Below the pieces are notes generated by a model that saw nothing but the letters and a program-made list of their open reading frames with translations, had not been told where the DNA came from and made no database searches. Position numbers and translations under genes: made by a program. From NCBI GenBank assembly GCA_024693135.1, contig JAILLN010000009.1:1-64000 (forward strand): DNA of 64,000 nt, given 5' to 3'. This stretch comes from Lachnospiraceae bacterium (GTDB taxonomy: Bacteria; Bacillota; Clostridia; Lachnospirales; Lachnospiraceae). Shown piece by piece: positions 17,799 through 25,798 of the stretch; position 1 is the first letter of the stretch; each line of letters starts with the position of its first letter.

Positions 17799-18332
17799 AT
17801 GGACATTGAGGAAATCTACAGAGAATACGGAAGCAAGGTCAGGGCATATATCCGAAGCCGGGTCAATAATCCTCAGGATGCAGAGGATCTGCAGTCAGAG
17901 GTCTTTTTGAAGATCCAGAAGAAGGCGGCCGATTATGAAAAGGAAAAGGGGGCCGTATCCACCTGGATCTATACCATCGCCCACAATACGGTCATTGATT
18001 ATTACCGCACCAGCCGTCTGACGGAATCCATCGACGAGGAAAGGGAGGGGGAGCTGATCCCTTCCCAGCTGATCGCTGAGGATGAGGTGGACCGGGAATT
18101 GCTTCAGAGAGAGACTCTGCGTGAGTTATCTGAAGCCATGGAGGAGCTTTCGGAGGAAGAAAGGCTGGTCATCGTCTATCATTATTATGACGGCATCACA
18201 TTGCAGGACATTGCAGAAAAGACAGGGCTTTCCTACGGGCAGGTGAAGCTCCGGCATGGTTCTGCCCTGAAGGTGATGAAAAAGTTTTTTATGAAAAAAG
18301 CTGCCGGCGGAAGATTTACTTCGTATCAATGA
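17799..18332 (+). CDS. ECF-type RNA polymerase sigma factor
   Basis: A 177-residue sigma-70 family protein. Region 2 spans about 5-75 with DAEDLQSEVFLKIQKKA and STWIYTIAHNTVIDYYR. Region 4 spans about 110-165 with LSEEERLVIVYHYYDGITLQDIAEKTGLSYGQVK. No anti-sigma gene follows; the next two genes are small leader-type peptides. It may direct transcription of these peptides or the export genes. The missing anti-sigma factor suggests control at expression level. Confidence 0.9.
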   Translation: MDIEEIYREYGSKVRAYIRSRVNNPQDAEDLQSEVFLKIQKKAADYEKEKGAVSTWIYTIAHNTVIDYYRTSRLTESIDEEREGELIPSQLIAEDEVDRELLQRETLRELSEAMEELSEEERLVIVYHYYDGITLQDIAEKTGLSYGQVKLRHGSALKVMKKFFMKKAAGGRFTSYQ

Positions 18333-18378
18333 GCAGAAGGCATTGGAATGATGGCTCGGAGATATAGGAGATGATGAG

Positions 18379-18672
18379 ATGAAAGACAATACAGAAGCAA
18401 AACTGAAGGGATTGTTTGATTATCAAAGGTTTGAGCAGGAGCCGCACCTTCAGGGCATGATCGATGGGGTGAAGGCCATGGGCAGAGCAGTACCGCTTGA
18501 TGATGAGGAGCTTACCTTTGCGGCAGGCGGGATTGAGGAAGTCGGGACAGGCGGATCCAATCCAAACTATCATTGGTGTGAGCGATGCAAGGCCTTCCGG
18601 GTTTTCAGGATCTGGTCGGGCGGGAGGGAAGCCTGCTCAAAGTGCAATTGGCAGCCCGGTGAGCCGGTATAA
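18379..18672 (+). CDS. Small double-glycine-leader protein with a four-cysteine ribbon
   Basis: A 97-residue protein of unknown function. The N-terminal part contains FDYQRFEQEPHLQGMIDGV and ends in LDDEELTFAAGG, which resembles the cleavage site of peptides processed by C39 peptidases. The remaining 46 residues hold CERC and CSKC, an apparent zinc ribbon, with several aromatic residues. The C39 exporter is encoded 7 kb downstream. It could be a secreted peptide precursor; a cytosolic zinc protein is the alternative. A GGAG ribosome binding site precedes the ATG. Confidence 0.6.
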   Translation: MKDNTEAKLKGLFDYQRFEQEPHLQGMIDGVKAMGRAVPLDDEELTFAAGGIEEVGTGGSNPNYHWCERCKAFRVFRIWSGGREACSKCNWQPGEPV

Positions 18673-18728
18673 TGGAGCGGCATTCAGCCGGGAAGGTACA
18701 GGCGGCAGAAGTTGATTTGGAGGATGAA

Positions 18729-18992
18729 ATGATTGAAATGAACAGGATATCCGATGATGAGCTGGAGGCAGTATCCGGCGGAGCAAGGAAGGAGTACGGC
18801 GACGAAGAGCTGAAAAAATCCGGGGTCATCGTGGCATGGGAGAAGAGACAGAAGGTGTATAAGGTCAGGGTGTTCGGCCAGCTTAAGACCGTCGGCAAGG
18901 GCGTCGCCTTCAGCATCGCAGACTGCTATGCCCTTTCCGGAGGGATGCAGCTTTCTGACCAGCAGCTTTCGGATCTCATTACACAGAGCTGA
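18729..18992 (+). CDS. Double-glycine-leader peptide precursor
   Basis: I choose ATG 18729 because GGAGG lies five bases upstream and the product then begins with a typical short leader, MIEMNRISDDELEAVSGG, for an 87-residue protein. An upstream in-frame ATG at 18672 overlaps the previous stop (TAATG) and would add 19 residues. The SDDELEAVSGG pattern is the classic substrate of C39 peptidase exporters. The putative 69-residue mature part is mixed charged and hydrophobic with one cysteine and no known bacteriocin signature. No modification enzyme is nearby. Confidence 0.65.
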   Translation: MIEMNRISDDELEAVSGGARKEYGDEELKKSGVIVAWEKRQKVYKVRVFGQLKTVGKGVAFSIADCYALSGGMQLSDQQLSDLITQS

Positions 18993-19079
18993 TCTCTCCT
19001 TAACGGAGGTGGCCGGATCATCCGCTTATGCGTCAAAGCGAGGGTATTGAGCTGGTTTTCCCCTTAAAAAGAACCGGCG

Positions 19080-19119
19080 ACGGGAATCTGTTTGATAATG
19101 ACAGATTCCCGTTTCTTTG
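19080..19119 (+). terminator. Terminator after the leader-peptide genes
   Basis: ACGGGAATCTG (19080-19090) pairs perfectly with CAGATTCCCGT (19102-19112). The loop is 11 bases and TTCTTTG follows. This is a strong rho-independent terminator ending the sigma/peptide operon. The next promoter starts inside it. Confidence 0.8.
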
Positions 19120-19126
19120 TTATAAT
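19098..19126 (+). promoter_or_regulatory. Strong promoter of the sensor-kinase/exporter operon
   Basis: ATGACA (19098-19103) and a perfect TATAAT (19121-19126) are 17 bp apart. The -35 overlaps the 3' arm of the preceding terminator. It lies 29 bp upstream of the chosen REC-HD-GYP start, so the leader is very short. It probably drives 19155 to at least 32208. Confidence 0.75.
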
Positions 19127-19154
19127 GAAATTTACGGGGATGGGGGACGTGTCC

Positions 19155-20180
19155 ATGAGTGACTGGATCACAGTGGTTGACGATGATACATCAAACCTGA
19201 GGATGGCAAGCCATATCCTGAGCGGGGAGCGGCTCAGGGTCAGCTGTCTGCGTTCCGGGGAGGAGCTGCTGAAATTTTTGGAAAGCAACCGTCCGGATCT
19301 GATCCTGCTTGACATTCATATGCCGGGATTGAGCGGATTTGAGACCTTAGAGAGGATAAGGGCTGAGAAGGAATTAAGCGATATTCCGGTAATTTTCCTT
19401 ACTGCAGACGATGATACGGATACCGAGACAAAAGGACTCTCCGTGGGAGCGATGGATTTTGTAAAAAAACCCTTCGTTCCGGAGGTCCTTTTGCTGCGTG
19501 TAAGGCATACCATCGACCTGATCCGCCTGCAGGGAGACCTTTCCCGGGAGGTGGAGCAGAAGACCAGCGAGCTTCTGCAGGAGCATGAAAAGAATGAGAG
19601 AATGTCCCTGCAGATCGTTCTTGCCCTGGCCAGTGCCATCGACGCGAAGGATACCTATACCAACGGCCATTCCTCCAGGGTGGCGGATTATTCAAAGATG
19701 CTGGCCAGAAAGGCAGGCTATGGAGAAAAGGAGCTGGAGGAGATCTATATCATGGGGCTGCTCCATGACGTGGGAAAGATCGGGATCCCGGATGTGATCA
19801 TCAATAAGCCCGCCAGGCTTACCGAGGAGGAATATGACGTGATCAAGAACCATCCCGTCATGGGAGCCAGGATCCTGAAGAATATCACGGAATTTCCCAA
19901 GCTGGTGACGGGTGCCCGGTGGCATCATGAGCGCTACGACGGCATGGGCTATCCGGATGGGCTGAAGGGAGAGGACATCCCGATCGAAGCCAGGATCATT
20001 GCCGTGGCGGATGCTTACGATGCCATGACTTCAAGAAGGAGCTATCGCGACATCCTGCCCCAGGCCCAGGTCCGAAATGAGATCCTGACGGGAAAGGCGT
20101 CGCAGTTTGACCCATACTTTGCCGATCTCATGCTGACCATGATCGACGCAGATCCAGATTATCTGATGAGGGAGAGATAA
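19155..20180 (+). CDS. Response regulator with HD-GYP c-di-GMP phosphodiesterase domain
   Basis: I start at ATG 19155 (341 residues), because the longer frame from 19092 begins inside the terminator and promoter. The receiver domain (about 3-120) carries phospho-acceptor Asp53 in LILLDIHMPG. The HD-GYP domain (about 150-335) has HD at 204-205 in GLLHDVGKIGIPD and HHERYDGMGYPDGL. These domains usually hydrolyse c-di-GMP. It is the first gene of the kinase/exporter operon, and its likely phosphodonors are the hybrid kinases that follow. Confidence 0.92.
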   Translation: MSDWITVVDDDTSNLRMASHILSGERLRVSCLRSGEELLKFLESNRPDLILLDIHMPGLSGFETLERIRAEKELSDIPVIFLTADDDTDTETKGLSVGAMDFVKKPFVPEVLLLRVRHTIDLIRLQGDLSREVEQKTSELLQEHEKNERMSLQIVLALASAIDAKDTYTNGHSSRVADYSKMLARKAGYGEKELEEIYIMGLLHDVGKIGIPDVIINKPARLTEEEYDVIKNHPVMGARILKNITEFPKLVTGARWHHERYDGMGYPDGLKGEDIPIEARIIAVADAYDAMTSRRSYRDILPQAQVRNEILTGKASQFDPYFADLMLTMIDADPDYLMRER

Positions 20181-22904
20181 GTGGGAGAGGAGATCAGACA
20201 GAGGGAAAGACAGAAGATATCACATCTTGTCATCCTGGTGAGCTATACCATCCTCACATTGGCTTTGACATGCGAGACCGTGCTTCTGGGCTGGGAATAC
20301 TGGATGATTCCCATCCTGTTTTTCTTTTTAGGGGGATCCTGGGTGCTGCATGTCCTGCAGATCCTTCCGGAGCGGAGCCGGATGTGGATCTATGTCTGGC
20401 TCATGATGTGCGTGTTCTTCTTCTACGGCATCCACGAAACCAGTATTTTTGACCTGGCGCCCCTCATGTGCGTCGTGATCATGATCTATTCCATGACGGG
20501 AGCCCCCGGGCCGGTCATCGTGGGCATGTTCACTTATTTCCTGACCATGATCTATGATTTTACCTTTGAGATCATCCGGGGGTACCGGCCGGATTCCCTT
20601 GTCATCTCCAGGACGATGCTTCATTTCATGCTGGTCATCATGGCGGGATATCTGGCCCGGTTCATGATCCTGAGGCAGAGGAACGACCGGAAAAAATACG
20701 AGGAACGGATCGGGGAGCTGGAAAGCATCAACCAGAGGACGGAGGATTTCCTGGCCAATGTATCCCATGAGCTGCGCACCCCCATTAACGTGGTAACCGG
20801 CATTACCGGGGTCATGCTGAAGAGGGAGAGGAATGCAGAGAACAGGGAGCAGCTATCTTCGGTAAGGGATGCGGGGCGGAGGCTTTATGAGACCATAGAA
20901 GATATCCTGGACTATACCGAGATCGATACGGGACGGGTCACGGTCTCTGCTGAGCCATACCTGATGGATTCCATCATCAATGACCTGATCACGGAAAACC
21001 GGCAGTTCATGATAGACGGAGACTGTGAGGCGATCTTTGATGTGGCGCCGGAGATCCCGGCCCAGCTTATAGGAGACGGCGTCAAGATAAAAAAGATCCT
21101 GCGGCATCTTCTGACCAATGCCGTGAAATTCAGCCGGGGAGGGGGAGTCTATGTCCGGGTCACCGCATTGAAAAAAAACTACGGCGTGAACCTCTGCCTC
21201 CTTGTGGAGGATACCGGCATCGGGATGAGCAGGGAGGAAACGGAGCGGATCACGGAAAGCTTTTATCAGGCAGACTCCGGGAGGAACCGGGCGGCGGGCG
21301 GCCTAGGCCTGGGGCTTTCCATTGTAAACGGACTGACCCGGGCCATGGACGGCTTCATCCAGATCGAAAGCCAGAAGGGGAAGGGGACGTCCATCCGGCT
21401 CAGCATCCCCCAGGGCGTGGCAGATGATTCTCCCTGCATGTCCGTGGCAGACAAAGAGCACCTATGCCTGGCCTGTTACTTAAGGCCGGAAAAATACGAG
21501 ATACCGGAGATACGGGATTATTATAATGCCCTGATCGCCAATCTGGTGAACGGCCTGGGGGTGTCCCTCCATAGGGTGAACAGCCAGGAAGACTTAGAAA
21601 AGCTTATGGAGGTATACCAGATCACCCATATTTTCATCGGCAGGGAGGAATATGAGGGAAATACCACCTGGTTTGAGACCCTGGATGAAAGCATTTCCGT
21701 AGTGGTGGTGGCAAATGACGGCTTCGTGCCGCGCAACCGGACCAGGGTGAGGGTGCTGAGGAAGCCCTTCTGCGGCGTGCCGATCGCCATGATCCTGAAT
21801 GCAGATTCTGACCTGTCCGAATTTGACCTATCCTCTGAAAAACAGATGTACTGCCCGGGAGTCCGTGCCCTTGTGGTCGATGACGAGACCATGAACCTTA
21901 TGGTGGCGGAGGGGGTATTCCGGGATTATGGCATGACTGTGCGCACGGCATTAAGCGGGGAGGAGGCATTACGGGTCTGCGCTGAGGAAGAATTTGATGT
22001 CATCTTCATGGACCACATGATGCCCGGCATGGATGGGGTAGAGACCATGAAGCAGCTTCGCAGGCAGCGTAAGAGCGGGGAGAGGAGGCGGATCATCATC
22101 GCCCTCACAGCCAATGCCGTGAGCGGAGCCAGGGAAATGTTTCTTTCGGAGGGCTTTGACGGCTTTATTCCCAAGCCCATCGAGCTGATGGAGCTGGAGC
22201 GTGTGTTAAAGAGGCTCCTTCCGGAGGAAATGATCCAATATGCCGAGCAGGATAAGAGCGCAAGGGAGGAAAAGGACGAGGTCTTAAAGGCCTTGGATGC
22301 CTATGGGATCAATACCAGGGAGGGCATCGGATATTGTCGGAATGACCGGGCCTTTTACCGGGAGCTTCTGCTTCGCTTTGCGAAGGACATGGAGGCGAAG
22401 AAGAAGGAGATCGAGGACTGCTATGACAAAGGAGACTGGGAGGGCTACCGGATCCGCGTCCATGCCTTGAAAAGTACAGCAAAGATGATCGGGGCGGACC
22501 GGCTTTCCGAGCTGGCCAGGAAGGCGGAGGATGCCTCCCGGACAAAGGACATTCCATACCTGAAAAGCCATGGCGGGGAGCTTATGGAGATCTATGAGGA
22601 TGCGGCCTTCGGCATCGAAGGGGTCATGTCGAATTCCATGGAGGAAGCCAGGGATGCGGGTACGGAGATCGCCATGCCGGATTATCTGAAGAGGCTCAGG
22701 GAGCTGAAGGAAAGGCTGGATACCTTTGAGGCCGAGAGGGCGGAGGAACTGCTGAATGAGATGGCCGGATTTCGGTATGAAGGGAAGCCTCTTTCGGAAT
22801 CCCTGGGGGAAATCTCCGTGCTGGTAGGCGATTTTGCCCTGGCGGAGGCATCGGAAAAGACAGGGGAGCTTATCGGCTCCATACAGGGAGGGCACGGGTC
22901 ATGA
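20181..22904 (+). CDS. Hybrid sensor histidine kinase (TM-HisKA-HATPase-REC-Hpt)
   Basis: A 907-residue membrane sensor with a GTG start overlapping the previous stop (TAAGTG). Six hydrophobic segments fill about 15-172 with no extracellular domain of note. The HisKA motif NVSHELRTPIN has His196, and an ATPase domain with GLGLGLSIV follows. A receiver domain has Asp611 in VIFMDHMMPGMDG and an Hpt domain has His761 in HALKSTAKMIG. It therefore contains a full four-step phosphorelay. It overlaps the DegV-fused kinase by ATGA and is paralogous to the protein at 32326. Confidence 0.93.
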   Translation: MGEEIRQRERQKISHLVILVSYTILTLALTCETVLLGWEYWMIPILFFFLGGSWVLHVLQILPERSRMWIYVWLMMCVFFFYGIHETSIFDLAPLMCVVIMIYSMTGAPGPVIVGMFTYFLTMIYDFTFEIIRGYRPDSLVISRTMLHFMLVIMAGYLARFMILRQRNDRKKYEERIGELESINQRTEDFLANVSHELRTPINVVTGITGVMLKRERNAENREQLSSVRDAGRRLYETIEDILDYTEIDTGRVTVSAEPYLMDSIINDLITENRQFMIDGDCEAIFDVAPEIPAQLIGDGVKIKKILRHLLTNAVKFSRGGGVYVRVTALKKNYGVNLCLLVEDTGIGMSREETERITESFYQADSGRNRAAGGLGLGLSIVNGLTRAMDGFIQIESQKGKGTSIRLSIPQGVADDSPCMSVADKEHLCLACYLRPEKYEIPEIRDYYNALIANLVNGLGVSLHRVNSQEDLEKLMEVYQITHIFIGREEYEGNTTWFETLDESISVVVVANDGFVPRNRTRVRVLRKPFCGVPIAMILNADSDLSEFDLSSEKQMYCPGVRALVVDDETMNLMVAEGVFRDYGMTVRTALSGEEALRVCAEEEFDVIFMDHMMPGMDGVETMKQLRRQRKSGERRRIIIALTANAVSGAREMFLSEGFDGFIPKPIELMELERVLKRLLPEEMIQYAEQDKSAREEKDEVLKALDAYGINTREGIGYCRNDRAFYRELLLRFAKDMEAKKKEIEDCYDKGDWEGYRIRVHALKSTAKMIGADRLSELARKAEDASRTKDIPYLKSHGGELMEIYEDAAFGIEGVMSNSMEEARDAGTEIAMPDYLKRLRELKERLDTFEAERAEELLNEMAGFRYEGKPLSESLGEISVLVGDFALAEASEKTGELIGSIQGGHGS

Positions 22905-25576
22905 GCAGGAAAAAATGGCTGGAAGTGCTGGAGGATCACAGCCTCAGCCTTCAGGAAAGGATGTTCCGGCTGCTCTCCGGCATCGCCATCGCGGCATTGA
23001 GCGTCCTGGTGGTCATGGGGCTCTGCCTGAGCGAATCCCTGGTCTACAATATCATGCTGATCCTTTCCCTTGCCCTATGCATCCTGATCAGCGGCTATGC
23101 CGTCCGCACCGGGAAGATCCAGCTTTGTGCCAATATCCAGTCCTTCCTCATCATATTCATCCTGATCCCGGTCACGTTCTTTACGGGAGGCGGCATCCGG
23201 AGCGGAGCGCCTCTCTGGTTTGTGTTTGCCTTCGTATACGTGAGCGTGGTGGTATACGGCAGGACCCGGTATGTATTCATCATCCTCGCGAGCCTCATGG
23301 CGGTGCTGGAGTATGTGGTTTCTTATCTGTATCCGGAATTTGTGACGGAGCACTCGGATGAGGTGTCATACTTAAGCTCCCTGATCGCTGTCCTGGTGGT
23401 GGGATCCTTATTCTGCCTGCTTTTCATCTTTGAGTCCAAGATCTACGAGTCGGAAAACAGGCTGGCACAGCAGCAAAAAAAAGAGATCGTGGAGCTGAAC
23501 GAGGCGCAGAACCGCTTCTTTTCCAGCATGAGCCATGAGATCCGGACGCCCATCAATACCATCATCGGGCTGGATGAGATGATCCTAAGGGAGGAGATCT
23601 CGGAGGAGGCCGCCGCAGACGCCCAGGATATCCAGAACGCCAGCAAGATGCTGCTGGCCCTTATCAATGATGTACTGGACATGTCCAAGATCGAATCCGG
23701 AAAGATGGAGGTGGTCTACGCCGCATACAGCGTGGGAGAAATGCTTTCGGATATTGTCAACATGATCTGGTCCAGGGCGAAGGAAAAAGGACTTGATTTT
23801 CATGTGGAGGTGGATCCTGCCATGCCGTCGGAGCTCATGGGGGATGAGGTGCGGCTGAAGCAGGTCATGATCAACCTCTTGACGAATGCCGTGAAATATA
23901 CAAAAGAAGGATCCGTGACCTTTTCCATCCAGTGCAGGAAGCTCTCGGCCAGCCGGGTCGTGGTGACCTATACCATCCGCGACACCGGCATGGGCATCCG
24001 GAAGGAAAATATCCCATATCTCTTCAGTGCCTTCAAGAGGGTGGATGAGGAAAAAAACCGCTTCATCGAGGGTACGGGCTTAGGCCTTTCCATCGTCAAG
24101 GAGTTTGTAGACCTTATGGGCGGGACCATTACCGTAGACAGCGTATATACCAAGGGCTCCACATTTGCGGTGGAGCTGGAGCAGGATGTGGCGGATGAGA
24201 ATGTGCTCGGGGATATCAATTTCGAGCTGCGCCATACCATGAATACCAGGGAGCATTACAGGCAGACCTTTGAAGCCCCGGATGCCAGGATCCTGATCGT
24301 GGACGACAATGAGGCGAACCTCATGGTAGAGGAAAAGCTTTTACGGGACACCCGGGTGCGGATCGATACGGTGCTGAGCGGGGAGGAAGCCTTGAAAAAA
24401 ACCGTACAGACCCAGTATCACGTGATCCTTATGGACCATCTGATGCCCGGGATGGATGGGATCACCTGCCTCCATCAGATCCGGGCGCAGACCGGAGGCA
24501 TGAATAAGAAGACCCCCGTGGTGATCCTGACAGCCAATGCCGGAAGCGACAACCGTGCCCAGTATGAGAGGGAGGGCTTTGAAGGATATCTCCTGAAGCC
24601 TGTCCGGGGAGCGGAGCTGGAGGCTGAGCTGGTCAGGCGGCTTCCCAAGGAGATGGTGAAGCTTACCAGCGCCTCGGAGGTGGTGGAGGAGATCCAGACA
24701 GCGGGCAGCAGGTCCATGAAGCGCAGACATGTCCTGATCACCACGGACAGCGTATGCGATCTGCCCCGGGAGATCCAGGAGCAGGGAGGCATCGAGGTAT
24801 TGCCCTACCGGATCCGGACAGACAAGGGAGAGTTTCTGGATGGGATCGAGACGGAGACCGGCGGCATCCTGGCCTATATGGCAGATGGAAAAAGAAGTGT
24901 CGTGTCCATGGCTCCTGAGGTGAGGGATTATGAGGTGTTTTTTGCCGACTGCCTTCTTCAGGCCAGGCATATCATCCACATTTCCATGGCAAAGAAGGAG
25001 AGCAAGGGGTATTTCAATGCTCTTGAGGCCGCCAAGTCCTTCAGCAACGTTACCGTGGTGGATTCCGGGCATCTTTCCAGCGGGCTGGGACTTTTGGTCA
25101 TGGAGGCGAGGAGGCTTTCAGAGAAGGACGTGCCGGTGGAGGAGATCGTATCCGGGATCGATGAAGCCGCGGAACGGATCCATACCTGCTTCATGGTCAG
25201 CGACACGGAATATCTGGCCCGCTCCGGCAGGGTCAGCCAGTTTGTGGATAATCTCTGCAGGGCATTCATGCTGCATCCTTCCATCGCAATGGATAAAAGC
25301 AGGATGAAGCCGGGGAATTTTACCTTTGGAACCCTGGAAAGAGCCAGGAGCCGTTTTATCCGCTATATCTTTGCCGACATAGACAGCATGGATAAGAGCT
25401 GCCTGTTTCTGATCCATTCGGGCATGAGCCTGGCGGAGCTGAAGGAGATCGAGGAGCAGATCCGGCAGAGGGCTTTGTTTGACCGGATCATCATCCAGCA
25501 GGCCGGCCCCGCCATTTCGGCAAACAGCGGTCCCGGAGCCTTTGGATTTGCATATATGAAAAGGAGAGCAGTATGA
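22901..25576 (+). CDS. Hybrid sensor kinase fused to a DegV (fatty-acid-binding) domain
   Basis: An 891-residue protein. About six membrane segments (20-185) precede HisKA with His212 in SMSHEIRTPIN, then HATPase_c (GLGLSIVKEF) and a receiver with Asp512 in VILMDHLMPGMDG. From about 608 to the end it carries a DegV domain: ITTDSVCDLP, VSMAPEVRDYEVFF, VVDSGHLSSGLGLLV, SDTEYLARSGRVS. DegV/FakB proteins bind fatty acids, so the fusion could let lipid state modulate phosphotransfer. There is no Hpt; the upstream partner kinase has one. I know of no characterised protein with this architecture. Confidence 0.9.
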   Translation: MSRKKWLEVLEDHSLSLQERMFRLLSGIAIAALSVLVVMGLCLSESLVYNIMLILSLALCILISGYAVRTGKIQLCANIQSFLIIFILIPVTFFTGGGIRSGAPLWFVFAFVYVSVVVYGRTRYVFIILASLMAVLEYVVSYLYPEFVTEHSDEVSYLSSLIAVLVVGSLFCLLFIFESKIYESENRLAQQQKKEIVELNEAQNRFFSSMSHEIRTPINTIIGLDEMILREEISEEAAADAQDIQNASKMLLALINDVLDMSKIESGKMEVVYAAYSVGEMLSDIVNMIWSRAKEKGLDFHVEVDPAMPSELMGDEVRLKQVMINLLTNAVKYTKEGSVTFSIQCRKLSASRVVVTYTIRDTGMGIRKENIPYLFSAFKRVDEEKNRFIEGTGLGLSIVKEFVDLMGGTITVDSVYTKGSTFAVELEQDVADENVLGDINFELRHTMNTREHYRQTFEAPDARILIVDDNEANLMVEEKLLRDTRVRIDTVLSGEEALKKTVQTQYHVILMDHLMPGMDGITCLHQIRAQTGGMNKKTPVVILTANAGSDNRAQYEREGFEGYLLKPVRGAELEAELVRRLPKEMVKLTSASEVVEEIQTAGSRSMKRRHVLITTDSVCDLPREIQEQGGIEVLPYRIRTDKGEFLDGIETETGGILAYMADGKRSVVSMAPEVRDYEVFFADCLLQARHIIHISMAKKESKGYFNALEAAKSFSNVTVVDSGHLSSGLGLLVMEARRLSEKDVPVEEIVSGIDEAAERIHTCFMVSDTEYLARSGRVSQFVDNLCRAFMLHPSIAMDKSRMKPGNFTFGTLERARSRFIRYIFADIDSMDKSCLFLIHSGMSLAELKEIEEQIRQRALFDRIIIQQAGPAISANSGPGAFGFAYMKRRAV

Positions 25577-25797
25577 GTGAATCGATATTTCGGGAAAAGA
25601 GCATAGAGAGGGTATCCTCTCCGGAGCAGCTGAATGACTATATCCATGTATCCGGCCCGAGCGTGTGGCTTGTCATGGCGGCCATGATCATTGTCCTTCT
25701 GGGGGTTCTCATCTGGAGCATTTTTGGCACGGTGGAAATGAATACGGCAGAAGGGAAGGCAGAGACAGTCCACCCGATTTCTTTTGTGATCAATTGA
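25573..25797 (+). CDS. Short NHLM/HlyD-like membrane anchor, apparently truncated
   Basis: A 74-residue protein whose first 55 residues match the start of NHLM-type HlyD secretion proteins (SIFREKSIERVSSPEQLNDYI, then a membrane segment at about 32-55 ending VLIWSIFGTVE). The periplasm-spanning HlyD part, normally hundreds of residues, is absent. Translation stops two bases before the peptidase exporter start. Tight packing and ATGA overlap with the upstream gene argue against a sequencing artefact. It may still be a functional small subunit. Confidence 0.7.
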   Translation: MSESIFREKSIERVSSPEQLNDYIHVSGPSVWLVMAAMIIVLLGVLIWSIFGTVEMNTAEGKAETVHPISFVIN

Positions 25798-25798
25798 T

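Noticed and set aside
19092-19154. Upstream extension of the REC-HD-GYP protein
   Set aside because: It would begin inside a terminator and before the TATAAT promoter; ATG 19155 has a better site and gives a normal receiver start.
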